Shown here: piece after piece, positions 51,301 through 61,919 of the stretch | Numbering within the stretch: position 1 is the stretch's first letter | How the letters are laid out: every line of letters starts with the position of its first letter | Assembly (NCBI RefSeq): GCF_027158005.1 | Contig: NZ_JAPVLQ010000002.1 | Location: 124,001-188,000 of the forward strand | DNA length: 64,000 bases | Direction: 5' to 3' | Source: Rhodococcus sp. H36-A4 | GTDB taxonomy: Bacteria; Actinomycetota; Actinomycetes; Mycobacteriales; Mycobacteriaceae | Position numbers and translations under genes: made by a program | Notes under the pieces: model-generated | Databases searched by the model: none | Told to the model about the DNA's origin: nothing | Seen by the model: only the letters and a program-made list of their open reading frames with translations

Positions 51301-53151
51301 GTGCACGAAGCTCCGACCTCGAAAGTTTTGAAGAAGGCTCTCACCGGTTCCGCGCCATTCGCGATCCTGAGCCGCGAACACGGCATCGACGTTCTGATCG
51401 GCGATGTCACCGATGCGCCGTCCCTCGCCGACATTCCATTGAATCCGCATGCCGACGGCCCCGACGTGTTGGCACTGGTCCCATTTCGGCAGGTCACCGA
51501 ACGCGGTTTCGTATGCCATGACGACGAATCCCCGCTGCAGTGCCTGCAGATCCGCGAGCATGCCCTGCTGAGTATCGACGCTGTGCTCGGCGCACTTCCG
51601 AGCGCCGAACTGAACCTTCTCGACGGCCGTTTCGAGCCCGAAGACGACGCGTATGCTGCGGTCGTGGAGCGGGTGCTCACCGACGAAATCGGCCGGGGTG
51701 CGGGTGCGAACTTCGTCATTCGTAGGGACTTTCGGGCCCAGTTGGACGATCCGATCGCCAGTGGACTCGAGATCTTCCGAAGACTTTTGGTCGGTGAATC
51801 GGGTTCGTACTGGACATTTTTCGTACACACACCGCAGATAACGCTCGTGGGTGCGACCCCGGAACGGCACGTCGGATTCGATGGCAAGACGGCGATCATG
51901 AATCCGATCAGCGGTACCTACCGGCACCCGGTCGAAGGCCCTTCGGGCGCAGGTGTTCTCGACTTTCTCGGGGATGCGAAGGAGAATGACGAGCTGTTCA
52001 TGGTCGTCGACGAGGAACTGAAGATGATGAGCCGTATCTGCGAAAACGGTGGCCGCGTCATCGGTCCGCGCCTCAAACAGATGGGTCATCTGACGCACAC
52101 CGAGTACATCCTGGCGGGAGACAGTGCGCTGGATCCACGCGAGATCCTGCGGGAGACGATGTTCGCACCCACTGTCACCGGTTCGCCGATCGAGAACGCC
52201 GCACGCGTCATCGAGCGTTACGAGAACACCGGTCGCGGTTACTATTCCGGCGTGCTGGCACTGTTCGGGGGCACCGACGGGGTGAGCACACTCGACGCAC
52301 CGATCCTTATCCGCACGTGCGAGATCTCGCCTGCCGGTGAGCTGAAGATATCGGCAGGCGCCACCCTCGTTCGCAACTCGATACCCGAACACGAAGTGGC
52401 CGAGACACGTTCGAAGCTCGGTGGCGTACTTGCCGCCCTCGGTGTCGAACCAGCACGTCCACGCGGAACGGACGCGGTCCGTCTCGACACCTACCCGGGC
52501 GTCGCCGACGCGTTGGCGTTGCGTAACGACAAGCTGGCGTCGTTCTGGCTCGACCAGCAGCCGCTCGTCGTGCTGCCCGAACTGCTGGGCCGTACCGCGG
52601 TCGTCGTCGATTTCGAGGATCAGTGGACGGCGATGATCGCCCATCAGCTCCGCCACCTCGGCATGGACGTGTCGGTTCTTCGATGGGAAGAGTACTCCGG
52701 CACCGACGCCGACCTGCTGGTGTGTGGACCGGGGCCCGGGGATCCGAACGATCTTCTCGACAACCGGATTCGTGCTGTCGAACGGGCAGTCCGCGCTCGA
52801 CTCGACGCCGGCGCACCGCTACTCGCGATCTGCCTGAGCCACCAGGTTCTCGCGCGGATTCTCGGCCTGGGCGTCGTCGCGCTTCCTCATCCGCAGCAGG
52901 GGGTTCAGCGAGCGATCGAGCTTTTCGGAGAGCATCGGACACTCGGGTTCTACAACGCGTTTCTGGCGCAGCCGGGAGAGATTTCAGGGGTGGAATCCTC
53001 GGTCGATTCTCAGGGCGTCAACGCGCTACGCGGTGCCGGATTCGCGTCCGTTCAGTTCCATCCGGAGTCCATATTGTCGACCGACGGGATCGACGTTCTC
53101 CAGTGCATGGTTCAGCGGTTGTTGGAGCCGGTCGGCGTGGTATCGGCATGA
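51301..53151 (+). CDS. trpEG: Fused anthranilate synthase (TrpE-TrpG)
   Basis: Product of 616 residues from GTG 51301; a longer frame running to 51124 crosses the leader and terminator and is rejected. The chorismate-binding TrpE part covers about 1-410 (MNPISGTYRHPVEGPSG, VDEELKMMSRICENGGRVIG, ISAGATLVRNSIPEHEVAET). The glutamine amidotransferase part follows from about 430, with the Cys in LLAICLSHQVL and the terminal His/Glu of QFHPES. It makes anthranilate from chorismate and glutamine. The related ADIC synthase PhzE has the same domain order. The Trp attenuator argues for a tryptophan role, as in the Streptomyces venezuelae example. Confidence 0.9.
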   Translation: MHEAPTSKVLKKALTGSAPFAILSREHGIDVLIGDVTDAPSLADIPLNPHADGPDVLALVPFRQVTERGFVCHDDESPLQCLQIREHALLSIDAVLGALPSAELNLLDGRFEPEDDAYAAVVERVLTDEIGRGAGANFVIRRDFRAQLDDPIASGLEIFRRLLVGESGSYWTFFVHTPQITLVGATPERHVGFDGKTAIMNPISGTYRHPVEGPSGAGVLDFLGDAKENDELFMVVDEELKMMSRICENGGRVIGPRLKQMGHLTHTEYILAGDSALDPREILRETMFAPTVTGSPIENAARVIERYENTGRGYYSGVLALFGGTDGVSTLDAPILIRTCEISPAGELKISAGATLVRNSIPEHEVAETRSKLGGVLAALGVEPARPRGTDAVRLDTYPGVADALALRNDKLASFWLDQQPLVVLPELLGRTAVVVDFEDQWTAMIAHQLRHLGMDVSVLRWEEYSGTDADLLVCGPGPGDPNDLLDNRIRAVERAVRARLDAGAPLLAICLSHQVLARILGLGVVALPHPQQGVQRAIELFGEHRTLGFYNAFLAQPGEISGVESSVDSQGVNALRGAGFASVQFHPESILSTDGIDVLQCMVQRLLEPVGVVSA

Positions 53152-53282
53152 GCGCCTTTCGGACATAGGTCTTCAGAAGTCGTTCAAGCGTCTACCAAAA
53201 CAAGGTAATCATCCTGTTTCTAGCGCGAAAGCAGACTTTCGGGCTATTCTTGCGCGTGGCCGACCGGTCACAGGGGGGGAGT

Positions 53283-55364
53283 ATGAACCGAGATCCCGCC
53301 ATGCCCCGACCACGAATCGAAGATCCGCATTCGGCGCCACGTGACGCGCTGGATGCGATCCCCGAAGCCCTCCTGCTTGTCGACGCCTCCCTTGTCATCA
53401 CCTACGCCAACCCTGCCGCTGCGCAACTGCTGGGTACGACGCTCGATCGCCTCCTCGGACGCGAACTCGAAGCGTGGTTCAACGAAGCCGCTCGGGCAGA
53501 ATTCCTTGCAAAGTGCACCCTCCCCGGCTGGTCCGGCGTGGTCGAAGATTTCTCGTACGCACTGCAGAAGTGGCTGTCGTACAAGGTCAACCCAGGCTCG
53601 GGTGGCTACGCAATCTGGGCTCTGGATGTCACGACCGAGCGGCTCGGCAACGGTCGAAGCGAATGGACCGACGAGCTCGCCCAAACCATGCTCGACGCAG
53701 TCCCCGCTGGGACCGTTGTACTCGACACCAACGGCACCATTGTGCTGGTCAACCAACAGTGGGATCAGTTCTGGGGCAGTTGGCCGGGTGGTTCTCGCTA
53801 CGTTCCGGGCGAAAACTACTTCGATATGTGGCGCACTGAGGCCGAGTCCGGAAATCAGGACGCCGCGATCGTCCTGACCGGACTCCAGGGACTCGTGGCC
53901 AGTGACTCGGCGATGCATACCTTCGACTTCCGATGGTCCACACTCGAAAACAAATACTGGTACCGAATGCGTGCCGCGCTGCTCGCCGACGGAAACGGCC
54001 TCTACATCACCCACACCGACATCACCGCTCTTACGGCGGAGCTGGGTGAGGCTTCGCGGCAGGACCCGCTGACCGGCCTGGCCAGCCGCGACGAGATCGA
54101 AACGCTGTTGCGCGTCGAACTCCAGCGGCGTACCACCGACAACGAGGTCAGCGTCCTACTCGTCGACATCGACGGTTTCAAAGAGTTCAACGACGCGCTC
54201 GGACCCACACAGGGTGACGAACTGCTCCGCCTCGTCGCACACCGCATCGAGGCGTCGACGCGCCCCACTGACACCCTAGGCCGACTCACCGGTGACGAGT
54301 TCGTGGTCATCGCCCGCGGATGTCAATCCATCGCGGCACGCGCACTTGCCGCCGGGTTCGTCAGCGTGCTGGAGCCGTCGTTCGAGCTCGGCACCCGCCA
54401 GCTGACCATCACTGCCAGTGTGGGCGTAGCCACCTCCGATGCGGAGAACACCGACCCGGTTCAACTCATTCACGACGCAACCACGGCGATGCACGCAGCC
54501 AAATCGCTCGGACGCAGCAGCCACCAGGTGTTCTCGACCGACCTGCGCGACAGCAACCGCACCCGGTTGGAAATTCTCGAACGCTTGCGCGGGGTGGCCA
54601 TGGCCGAACACGAACTGGAGATGCTCTACCAGCCCATCGTCGAAGTGTCTTCCGGCATCGTCATCGGCGCCGAAGCACTCATTCGATGGAATCATCCCGA
54701 ACTGGGTCTACTGATGCCCGACACCTTCATCCCCCTCGCCGAAGACGCCGGCCTCATCATCCCGCTCAGCAACTGGATTCTCAACGAGGTCGGCCGTACC
54801 ATCGCCAGCTGGCAACATCGCGGTATCGCGGCGCAGATCGGCATCAACGTCAGCCCACTGCACTTCGCCGCAGGAACACTGGCCACCGACGTCATCGACG
54901 TCATCGACTCACTCGGCATCGAGCCCGGACGCGTCGTACTCGAATTGGCAGAATCGAAATCGTTGCACGACGTCGACGCCGTGCAGTATCAACTACTCGA
55001 CGTGCGCCGACACGGCGTTCTCGTCGCGATCGACGACTTCGGCTCCGGCTTCTCCTCGCTCGAACGCCTCGCAACCCTTCCCGTCGACATCCTCAAGATC
55101 GACAAATCACTCACCCAGCACCTCGACAGCAAGAACCTTCAGCGCAGGCGGGCCATCTCCGCGCTGTGCAAAGCTGTCGTAGACGTCTCGCACGACCTCG
55201 GCAAGGACACTGTTGTCGAAGGTATCGAAACGCCAGAACAAATGGCTTCCTGCACTGACATGGGAGTCACCTTCGGACAAGGCCACCTTCTCGGTCATCC
55301 GATGACAGCCGTCCAGCTCGAGAAAGTTCTGTTCCAGGATGGCGCACACAGTGCCTCTGCATGA
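53283..55364 (+). CDS. PAS-GGDEF-EAL cyclic di-GMP signalling protein
   Basis: Product of 693 residues from ATG 53283 behind a GGGGGGAG site. Two PAS-like domains (about 15-110 and 130-250) are followed by GGDEF and EAL domains (about 265-425 and 440-685). In the GGDEF domain the motif reads TGDEF, one residue off consensus. The EAL motif (GAEALIRWNHPELGL) and the DDFGSGFSSLERL and KIDKSL motifs are intact, so it should at least be a phosphodiesterase. No membrane helices; the PAS domains imply a cytoplasmic ligand or redox sensor. Confidence 0.9.
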   Translation: MNRDPAMPRPRIEDPHSAPRDALDAIPEALLLVDASLVITYANPAAAQLLGTTLDRLLGRELEAWFNEAARAEFLAKCTLPGWSGVVEDFSYALQKWLSYKVNPGSGGYAIWALDVTTERLGNGRSEWTDELAQTMLDAVPAGTVVLDTNGTIVLVNQQWDQFWGSWPGGSRYVPGENYFDMWRTEAESGNQDAAIVLTGLQGLVASDSAMHTFDFRWSTLENKYWYRMRAALLADGNGLYITHTDITALTAELGEASRQDPLTGLASRDEIETLLRVELQRRTTDNEVSVLLVDIDGFKEFNDALGPTQGDELLRLVAHRIEASTRPTDTLGRLTGDEFVVIARGCQSIAARALAAGFVSVLEPSFELGTRQLTITASVGVATSDAENTDPVQLIHDATTAMHAAKSLGRSSHQVFSTDLRDSNRTRLEILERLRGVAMAEHELEMLYQPIVEVSSGIVIGAEALIRWNHPELGLLMPDTFIPLAEDAGLIIPLSNWILNEVGRTIASWQHRGIAAQIGINVSPLHFAAGTLATDVIDVIDSLGIEPGRVVLELAESKSLHDVDAVQYQLLDVRRHGVLVAIDDFGSGFSSLERLATLPVDILKIDKSLTQHLDSKNLQRRRAISALCKAVVDVSHDLGKDTVVEGIETPEQMASCTDMGVTFGQGHLLGHPMTAVQLEKVLFQDGAHSASA

Positions 55365-55411
55365 CAGAGCCCCAGCTTCTTACGCACCCCGGATCGAGGA
55401 AGGAATCAACC

Positions 55412-55825
55412 GTGAAGATCGCCGACGACACCATCAGATTCTCCGCCGCCCACCGAGCGATCCTGTCGACGATCAATCCCGACGGCACACCACATCTGGT
55501 GCCTGTCGTCTTCGCCGTCGTCGACGATCGCATCGTCACCGCCATCGACTGGAAGCCGAAATCCACCCGTGAACTCCAGCGACTGGCCAACATCCGCGCC
55601 GACCCGGCTGTCGGCCTCATCGTCGACAATTACGAGGACGAGTGGGACAACCTGTGGTGGGTTCGCGCCAGCGGATCGGCCCGTGTCGTCGACGCTCACT
55701 CCGACGAGGGCAGAGCCGCAATCGACGCCCTCGTGGAGAAATACGACCAATACGCTTCCGTGCGCCCGGAGGGGCCGGCAGTCATCGTCGAAAAGTTGAG
55801 CTGGCGGTCCTGGAAAGCCTCCTAA
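55412..55825 (+). CDS. PPOX-class F420-type oxidoreductase (TIGR03668-like)
   Basis: Product of 137 residues from GTG 55412, preceded by GAGGAAGGA. An ATG at 55361 overlapping the previous stop is possible but adds an unsupported N-terminus. The split-barrel flavin/F420 fold is indicated by STINPDGTPHLVPVVFAVVDDRIVTAIDWKPKST, a LWWVRASGSARVVD strand and EKLSWRSWKAS at the end. The length and motifs match TIGR03668 Rv_F420-type proteins. Substrate unknown. It lies directly upstream of lysX on the same strand. Confidence 0.85.
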   Translation: MKIADDTIRFSAAHRAILSTINPDGTPHLVPVVFAVVDDRIVTAIDWKPKSTRELQRLANIRADPAVGLIVDNYEDEWDNLWWVRASGSARVVDAHSDEGRAAIDALVEKYDQYASVRPEGPAVIVEKLSWRSWKAS

Positions 55826-55937
55826 CCAGCACCCTGTAGGCCCACGACTGTCGAATGATCCCCCCTGAACCTGCTGTCGGCGTTACCGTTGCCCCTGAGT
55901 AGTTGGGTAGTGGCAACGCTGACGGCAGGAGTGGGCA

Positions 55938-58900
55938 TTGACGAGCACATCGGTGTCACCGGAGAAGTCCGCCCGCGCGGAGGAGAAGCCCGCGCGGGCC
56001 TTTGCGCCACCCGAACACGGCCGGCTGGCGCAGGTTCCACACATCGCCGGCCTGATTCTCGGCACTTTCGCTGTGCTGGTGTTTCTGTGGAGTATCTCCC
56101 CGGCGCTGCGAGAAGCCGTACGGGTACCGCGAGAGTACGTGGACAACTTCTACATCGATGCCCCGGACACCTCACTGGCGTGGGCGCTCGTAGTCGGTCT
56201 CACGGCGGCAGCACTGGCAAGCCGTAAGCGCATCGCCTGGTGGTTCCTGACGCTCTATCTCGTACTCTTCGCACTTACCGATCTCGCCGAGGGTATCCAA
56301 GAGAAGAACGCCAACGCCTGGGTCGCCCTCGGCGTTCATGTCGTCATCATCGGCATTCTGCTGGCAGCGCGCAAGGAGTTCTACACCCGAGTACGACGCG
56401 GCGCGGTGTGGAAGGCACTCGGAGTTCTCGTCCTGGGCGCGATCATCGGCACCCTGCTCGGATGGGCTCTGGTCGCATTGTTCCCCGGGACACTGCCGGA
56501 GAACGAGACGTTCCTGTGGGCCTTCAACCGCGTCACGGCATTGGCGACGGTCGACAACGAGCAGTTCAGTGGTCACCCACACGGTTTCGTCAATACTTTG
56601 CTCGGCCTGTTCGGCGCACTCGCCTTGCTCGCAGCCGTCGTCACCCTGTTCCGGTCCCAGCGCTCGACCAACGCGCTGACGGGTAGCGACGAGTCGGCAC
56701 TGCGCGGCCTCCTCGACAAATGGGGAGCGGACGACTCCCTCGGCTATTTCGCCACCCGACGTGACAAGGGTGTCGTGTTCGCCCCGAGCGGTAAGGCTGC
56801 GATCACGTATCGCGTCGAGGTCGGGGTGTGTTTGGCCAGCGGCGATCCCATCGGCAATCCCGAGGCGTGGCCGCACGCCATCGAAGCGTGGCTCGAGTTG
56901 GCCGCAAAGTACGGGTGGTCGCCTGCGGTGATGGGGGCCAGCGAAATAGGTGCGACGGCGTACAAACGGGCCGGCCTGAACGTCCTCGAACTCGGCGACG
57001 AGGCCATCCTGTACACCAAGACGTTCAACCTCAACGGCCGTGAGATGCGTCCGGTCCGCCAAGCCGTCACACGTGCACGCAAGGCCGGCGTGACGGTGGA
57101 AATACGCCGTCACCGCAACATTCCTGCACCCGAGATGGCCGAGATCATCGACTGCGCCGACACGTGGCGCGACACCGAGACCGAGCGCGGATTCTCCATG
57201 GCGCTGGGCCGCCTAGGCGATCCGCTCGACGGCGAATGCATGCTGGTTCAAGCCAGACAGGGTGAAAAAACCGTCGGAATTCTGTCGTTGGCGCCGTGGG
57301 GGCGCACTGGCGTGTCGCTGGATCTGATGCGACGCGATCCCCAGTCCCCCAACGGAGTGATCGAACTTTTGGTCACCGAATTGGCCACCGGTGCAGATCA
57401 ATTCGGTGTCAGCAAGATTTCTTTGAACTTTGCGGTGTTCCGAGCCGTATTCGAGGAAGGCAGTCGAATCGGTGCTGGGCCGGTCCTGCGGATCTGGCGT
57501 TCGATGCTCGTGTTCTTCTCGCGCTGGTGGCAGCTCGAAGCGCTGTACCGCTCGAATCTGAAGTATCAACCCGACTGGGAGCCTCGCTATCTCTGCTTCG
57601 CCGACAGTCGCGTACTACCGAAGGTCGGCATCGCATCTGCCATTGCCGAGGGCTTTCTGACGCTGCCGAGTTTCCGACGCGCACGCAAACACACCGGTAG
57701 CCACGTAGCTGTGCCTGCAGCTCTCGCCGACAGTACCGATATCCACAGTGACGGAAGCGGACCGGAAAATGTAGCGGAGGAGGACGAGCAGCCGCAGGGG
57801 CCGCGGCGCCCCGACCAGGTTCGCGTCCGGATCTCCAAGCTCGAGCGCCTCGAGAGCGAAGGCACCGAGGGCTACCCCGTCGCGCATCCGCCGACGCATT
57901 CGGTCGCCGAGGCATTGGCGGCCCCCCAAGGGACGACGGTTCGGATTGCCGGTCGCCTGCTGCGAATTCGCGACTACGGCGGGGTGGCCTTCGCGATCGT
58001 GCGGGACTGGACCGACGACATCCAGGTGTTGTTCGACCGGGCGCGCGTCGGGGACAAGCTGGACGTATTCGATGCCGACTTCGACCTGGGCGATCTGATC
58101 GAGGTCAGCGGAGTAATCGGACGAAGCAACAAGGGCGAGTTCTCACTGCTGGCCGGCGACTGGCGGATGAATGCCAAATGCCTGCACCCGCTGCCGGACA
58201 AGTGGAAGGGCCTCAAGGACCCGGAGTCTCGGGTGCGTCAACGCTACGTCGATCTTGCGATCAACCGCAGCACAAGGGATTTGATGATCGCTCGCAGCAA
58301 CGTCGTCAAATCGATGCGAGACTCACTGTCCGGCCGCGGATACATGGAGGTGGAGACGCCGATCCTGCAGCAAGTTCACGGCGGAGCGAACGCGGCGCCG
58401 TTCATCACGCACATCAACGCCTACAACCTCGATCTGTATCTGCGGATCGCACCCGAGTTGTACTTGAAGCGGTTGTGCGTCGGCGGGATGGACAAGGTGT
58501 TCGAGATCGGCCGCGTGTTCCGCAACGAAGGCGCCGACTTCAAGCACAACCCGGAGTTCACCATCCTGGAGGCATATGAAGCGCACAGCGACTACGAGCA
58601 GGCGATGGTGTTGTGCCGCCAGCTCATTCAGCAAGCCGCTATCGCCGCACACGGTCGCGAAATCGTTCTTCGACCCGACGGCCCGAACGGCGAGATGATC
58701 GAAATCGACATTTCCGGTGAATGGCCCGTCAAAACACTGCATGGGGCCATCGCAGAGAAGCTCGGCGTCCCGGTCGCCCCCGACACCTCGCTCGCCGAAC
58801 TTCGCAGACTCTGCGAGGAGAACGACGTTCCCTACGAAAAGACTTGGGATGCAGGCGCCGTCGCACAGGGGATGTACGAGCATCTGGTCGAGGACTACAC

Positions 58901-59264
58901 CGAGTTCCCCACCTTCTACACAGACTTCCCGACGTCGATGTCACCGTTGACCCGTCCGCATCGGTCGATTCCGGGTGTTGCCGAGAAGTGGGATCTCGTC
59001 GCGTGGGGTGTCGAACTGGGCACGGCGTACAGCGAGCTCACCGACCCCGTCGATCAGCGTCGCCGACTGACCGAACAATCCCTTCTGGCGGCGGGTGGCG
59101 ACGAGGAAGCGATGTCGCTCGACGAGGACTTCCTGCAGGCACTCGAGTACGGCATGCCGCCGACAGGCGGTCTCGGCATGGGCGTCGATCGCGTCGTCAT
59201 GTTGATCACCGGTGGCAGCATCCGCGAGACCTTGGCCTTCCCCCTCGCGAAGCCGCGACAGTAA
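55938..59264 (+). CDS. lysX: LysX: fused lysyl-phosphatidylglycerol synthase and lysyl-tRNA synthetase
   Basis: Product of 1108 residues with TTG start at 55938 behind a GGAG site. About six membrane helices lie in residues 40-240. A DUF2156/MprF-type transferase domain (about 250-600; [28 protein letters not shown], then [16 protein letters not shown]) and a class II LysRS follow. The latter has an OB fold about 660-760, motif 2 [25 protein letters not shown] and motif 3 [16 protein letters not shown]. It charges tRNA with Lys and transfers Lys to phosphatidylglycerol, giving resistance to cationic peptides. This fusion is a mycolata hallmark. Confidence 0.96.
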   Translation: MTSTSVSPEKSARAEEKPARAFAPPEHGRLAQVPHIAGLILGTFAVLVFLWSISPALREAVRVPREYVDNFYIDAPDTSLAWALVVGLTAAALASRKRIAWWFLTLYLVLFALTDLAEGIQEKNANAWVALGVHVVIIGILLAARKEFYTRVRRGAVWKALGVLVLGAIIGTLLGWALVALFPGTLPENETFLWAFNRVTALATVDNEQFSGHPHGFVNTLLGLFGALALLAAVVTLFRSQRSTNALTGSDESALRGLLDKWGADDSLGYFATRRDKGVVFAPSGKAAITYRVEVGVCLASGDPIGNPEAWPHAIEAWLELAAKYGWSPAVMGASEIGATAYKRAGLNVLELGDEAILYTKTFNLNGREMRPVRQAVTRARKAGVTVEIRRHRNIPAPEMAEIIDCADTWRDTETERGFSMALGRLGDPLDGECMLVQARQGEKTVGILSLAPWGRTGVSLDLMRRDPQSPNGVIELLVTELATGADQFGVSKISLNFAVFRAVFEEGSRIGAGPVLRIWRSMLVFFSRWWQLEALYRSNLKYQPDWEPRYLCFADSRVLPKVGIASAIAEGFLTLPSFRRARKHTGSHVAVPAALADSTDIHSDGSGPENVAEEDEQPQGPRRPDQVRVRISKLERLESEGTEGYPVAHPPTHSVAEALAAPQGTTVRIAGRLLRIRDYGGVAFAIVRDWTDDIQVLFDRARVGDKLDVFDADFDLGDLIEVSGVIGRSNKGEFSLLAGDWRMNAKCLHPLPDKWKGLKDPESRVRQRYVDLAINRSTRDLMIARSNVVKSMRDSLSGRGYMEVETPILQQVHGGANAAPFITHINAYNLDLYLRIAPELYLKRLCVGGMDKVFEIGRVFRNEGADFKHNPEFTILEAYEAHSDYEQAMVLCRQLIQQAAIAAHGREIVLRPDGPNGEMIEIDISGEWPVKTLHGAIAEKLGVPVAPDTSLAELRRLCEENDVPYEKTWDAGAVAQGMYEHLVEDYTEFPTFYTDFPTSMSPLTRPHRSIPGVAEKWDLVAWGVELGTAYSELTDPVDQRRRLTEQSLLAAGGDEEAMSLDEDFLQALEYGMPPTGGLGMGVDRVVMLITGGSIRETLAFPLAKPRQ

Positions 59265-59278
59265 CGAAAAAAATGGAA

Positions 59279-59294
59279 TGTTTCACATGAAACA
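59279..59294. promoter_or_regulatory. parS-like ParB site
   Basis: TGTTTCACATGAAACA differs from the conserved parS sequence TGTTTCACGTGAAACA at one central base. It overlaps the start codon of the hydrolase gene. If bound by ParB it would be a centromere site and would mark closeness to the replication origin. Confidence 0.5.
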
Positions 59295-60147
59295 ATCACC
59301 TCCCGGCAGGTTCGTCGTAGTCGACGGACTGCGCACTCACGTCGTGGTGACCGGTGGTGGTCCGCCGATCGTCTTGTGCGGCGGACTCGGAGGCAATTGG
59401 TTCGACTGGGACGACGCGGCCGCAATTCTGTCGGCATTTCATACCGTCGTCGTGTTCGACCGACCCGGGTTCGGGCTCAGCGAATCGTTTCCGCGCGGCC
59501 ACACCCCCACCGTCGAGGCCGAGGCAGCTCGCATCGCCGGCGTTCTCGACGCCCTCGAGCTGCCAAGCCCGGCCGTGGTCGTCGGGCACTCGATTGCGGG
59601 GTTCTACGCAGAGGCGTTCGCTCGGCTGTACCCGTCACGCACCGCGGGAATGCTGCTGCTCGACTCGAGCGCGGAGCGCGATCCGCGGCATCTGATTCCG
59701 AGGCGCTGTCGTATTTCGGTGGCATACGCTCTCTCGAGGACCCTGACGAAACTCGGACTGCAGCGACTGCTCGGAACGACGGTCCGACGCATTCTCAATC
59801 AGTCCATCCCTCCCGACGGCATTCCCATCGAGACCTACGACTGGATTGCACAGATCTATCGGACGCCGTCGTACCTCGAGGCTGCGCTGGTGGAGGACTT
59901 CGTCTACCCGGATATGGCACTCGAGCTCAACCGAATCAGGCGCACCCATCCGATGCCGGATGTGCCTACGACTGTCGTCGCCGCCCATACCGGCCGTCCG
60001 ACACCGTGGGGACGCCACTGGATCGCCAAGCAACGACGATTGGCGCACTATCTCGGCGCCGAATTCACGGTCGTCACGAACGCCCATCATCACGCGATGA
60101 TCGACCAGCCCGCCGAGGTGGCAAGCCTGATCGCCGAACTGGTGTGA
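59287..60147 (+). CDS. Alpha/beta hydrolase
   Basis: Product of 286 residues. Alpha/beta fold with an HG-like oxyanion strand (IVLCGGLGGNWFDWDDAAAIL), VVVFDRPGFGLSE, nucleophile elbow VVVGHSIAGFYAEAFARLYP, and the catalytic His near the end (TNAHHHAMIDQPAEVASLI). The start is either ATG 59278 or 59287, and the parS-like 16-mer lies across them. It follows lysX by 22 bases and may share its transcript. Substrate unknown. Confidence 0.85.
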   Translation: MKQSPPGRFVVVDGLRTHVVVTGGGPPIVLCGGLGGNWFDWDDAAAILSAFHTVVVFDRPGFGLSESFPRGHTPTVEAEAARIAGVLDALELPSPAVVVGHSIAGFYAEAFARLYPSRTAGMLLLDSSAERDPRHLIPRRCRISVAYALSRTLTKLGLQRLLGTTVRRILNQSIPPDGIPIETYDWIAQIYRTPSYLEAALVEDFVYPDMALELNRIRRTHPMPDVPTTVVAAHTGRPTPWGRHWIAKQRRLAHYLGAEFTVVTNAHHHAMIDQPAEVASLIAELV

Positions 60148-60245
60148 CGCACCGAACTCCGCGCACGTAACGTGTCCTCTCGAGCCCGTAGCCCAAGACC
60201 CGATCCACAGTTCGGCGATGGCGCGGTAGCACGAGAGGAACACAG

Positions 60246-61253
60246 ATGGGTGCATCGATAAGCACAACTTCCGGCCGACAGTCCAAGCTTCTCGGCTTGG
60301 GTGTCCACCGCCCCGAGCGGGTGGTGACCAACGACGAAATCTGCGAAACCATCGACTCGAGCGACGAGTGGATTCAGACGCGGACGGGCATCAAGAATCG
60401 TCGCTTCACCAAGCCCGAAGAAAACGTCGTATTCATGGCCATCGAGGCCGGCAAGAAGGCTCTCGCGGCAAGCGGCGTCTCAGCCGAGGACATCGATACC
60501 GTCATCGTCGCGACGTCGACGCACCTCGAGCAGACCCCACAGGCTGCCGCCAAGGTTGCGCACGCACTCGGCACCAAGGGCCCTGCCGCATTCGACATCG
60601 GCGCCGGCTGCGCAGGATTCTGCTACGCCCTCGCCGTCGCGTCCGATCTGGTCAAGGCCGGAACCGCCAAGTACGTCCTCGTCATCGGCGCCGAGCAGCT
60701 GAGCGAGACCACCGACCCCTACGACCGCACGACGCGATTCATCTTCGCCGACGGCGCGGGCGCGGTAGTCGTCGGCCAGAGTGACGAGACCGAGATCGGG
60801 CCTGCCGTCTGGGGCTCCGACGGCTCACAGGCGGACGCGATCTACCAGACCATCGACTGGTACGACTACATCACCACAGAGGGTGCCGAGCGTCCCTGGA
60901 TCAGGATGAACGGCATCTCGGTCTTCCGCTGGGCCGCGTTCGAGATGGGCAAGGCGGCACAGAAGGTGATCGATGCCGCGGGCATCAAGACCGAGGAACT
61001 GCACGCGTTCATCCCGCATCAGGCCAACAGCCGGATCACCGAACTGCTCGCCAAGAGCCTGCACCTCGGCGACGACACTGTCGTCGCCAACGATATCGAG
61101 GAGACCGGCAACACCTCGGCCGCGTCGATTCCGTTGGCGATGGAGGAATTGCTGCGCACCAACAAGGCCAAGGCGGGCGACACCGCCCTGCTCCTCGCCT
61201 TCGGAGCCGGCTTGTCCTACGCCGGGCAGGTCGTCAAGCTCCCCACCCTGTAG
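60246..61253 (+). CDS. fabH: Beta-ketoacyl-ACP synthase III
   Basis: Product of 335 residues. Catalytic Cys in [16 protein letters not shown], His in [16 protein letters not shown] and Asn in [17 protein letters not shown], with [13 protein letters not shown] at the end; all are in their FabH positions. It condenses acyl-CoA with malonyl-ACP to begin fatty acid elongation, and in mycolata links FAS-I products to FAS-II. It is a single gene with a hairpin after its stop. Confidence 0.95.
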   Translation: MGASISTTSGRQSKLLGLGVHRPERVVTNDEICETIDSSDEWIQTRTGIKNRRFTKPEENVVFMAIEAGKKALAASGVSAEDIDTVIVATSTHLEQTPQAAAKVAHALGTKGPAAFDIGAGCAGFCYALAVASDLVKAGTAKYVLVIGAEQLSETTDPYDRTTRFIFADGAGAVVVGQSDETEIGPAVWGSDGSQADAIYQTIDWYDYITTEGAERPWIRMNGISVFRWAAFEMGKAAQKVIDAAGIKTEELHAFIPHQANSRITELLAKSLHLGDDTVVANDIEETGNTSAASIPLAMEELLRTNKAKAGDTALLLAFGAGLSYAGQVVKLPTL

Positions 61254-61280
61254 TTCCTCTCTTCCAGCAGTTCTTCTGCT

Positions 61281-61312
61281 TCGGCCGAGACCGACCTCGT
61301 TCGTTCTCGGCC
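61281..61312 (+). terminator. Terminator-like hairpin after fabH
   Basis: TCGGCCGAGA and TCTCGGCCGG at 61281-61290 and 61305-61314 pair through about nine bases, 28 bases after the fabH stop. No T-run follows, so it is only a probable terminator. Confidence 0.55.
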
Positions 61313-61329
61313 GGAAGTAGAGTGGCGTC

Positions 61330-61734
61330 ATGCCGAAACCACCGCTGCCGCCAGAGGCCATCGAGCTACTGAAGAAGCCGAACCCCGCAGTCATGGCGGT
61401 GGTACGAGCAGATGGAACTCCCATCACCGCCCCCACTTGGTACCTGTGGGAGGACGGCCGGATCGTCCTGAACTTCGAGGCCAGCCGCAAGCGCCTCGAG
61501 CACATCCGCGGCAACCCCAGGGTCTCGATCTCGGTGCTCGACGAGGCCAGCTGGTACACCCACATCACCATTCACGGCACCATCACGCTGGCGGACGATC
61601 CGGATCTGGTCGACATCGACCGCATCTCGACCCACTACACCGGTGACAAGTACCCGGTGCGAGACCAGCCGCGGGTCACCGGTTACCTCTCGGTCGACGC
61701 ATACGTCGGCTGGGGCAGCATGAAGACCGACTAG
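61330..61734 (+). CDS. PPOX-class F420-binding protein (Rv1155-like)
   Basis: Product of 134 residues with a split-barrel fold. AVMAVVRADGTPITAPTWYLWEDGRIVLNFEASRKRLEHIRGNPRVSISVLD is the family core, and GYLSVDAYVGWGSMKTD closes it. It resembles mycobacterial Rv1155-type F420-dependent reductases more than classical pyridoxamine phosphate oxidase. Start ATG 61330. The next small gene begins two bases after its stop. Confidence 0.85.
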   Translation: MPKPPLPPEAIELLKKPNPAVMAVVRADGTPITAPTWYLWEDGRIVLNFEASRKRLEHIRGNPRVSISVLDEASWYTHITIHGTITLADDPDLVDIDRISTHYTGDKYPVRDQPRVTGYLSVDAYVGWGSMKTD

Positions 61735-61736
61735 TC

Positions 61737-61919
61737 GTGCTGTCCACACCCGTTGCGATCACCATCGGTTCGGTCTGCATCGGATTCGTCCTGTTCGTCT
61801 CGGCGGCCGCCGGAGCTCAGCAGAAATGGGATCGCCGAGGCGTCATCGCGATGTTGATACTGGCGATTTGCTGTCTGAGCGTCGTCCCACTCACCGTCGC
61901 GCTCAGTGCTGCGGTGTGA
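61737..61919 (+). CDS. Small two-helix membrane protein
   Basis: Product of 60 residues with GTG start two bases after the PPOX gene stop. Two hydrophobic segments (VAITIGSVCIGFVLFVSAAAG and GVIAMLILAICCLSVVPLTVAL) are separated by a basic loop QQKWDRRG. Its last 17 bases overlap the end of the convergent MFS gene. It may be translated with the PPOX gene; function unknown. Confidence 0.6.
   Translation: MLSTPVAITIGSVCIGFVLFVSAAAGAQQKWDRRGVIAMLILAICCLSVVPLTVALSAAV

Noticed and set aside
51187-52656. Minus-strand open frame of 489 codons
   Set aside because: Antisense to trpEG; no motifs and no ribosome-binding site.
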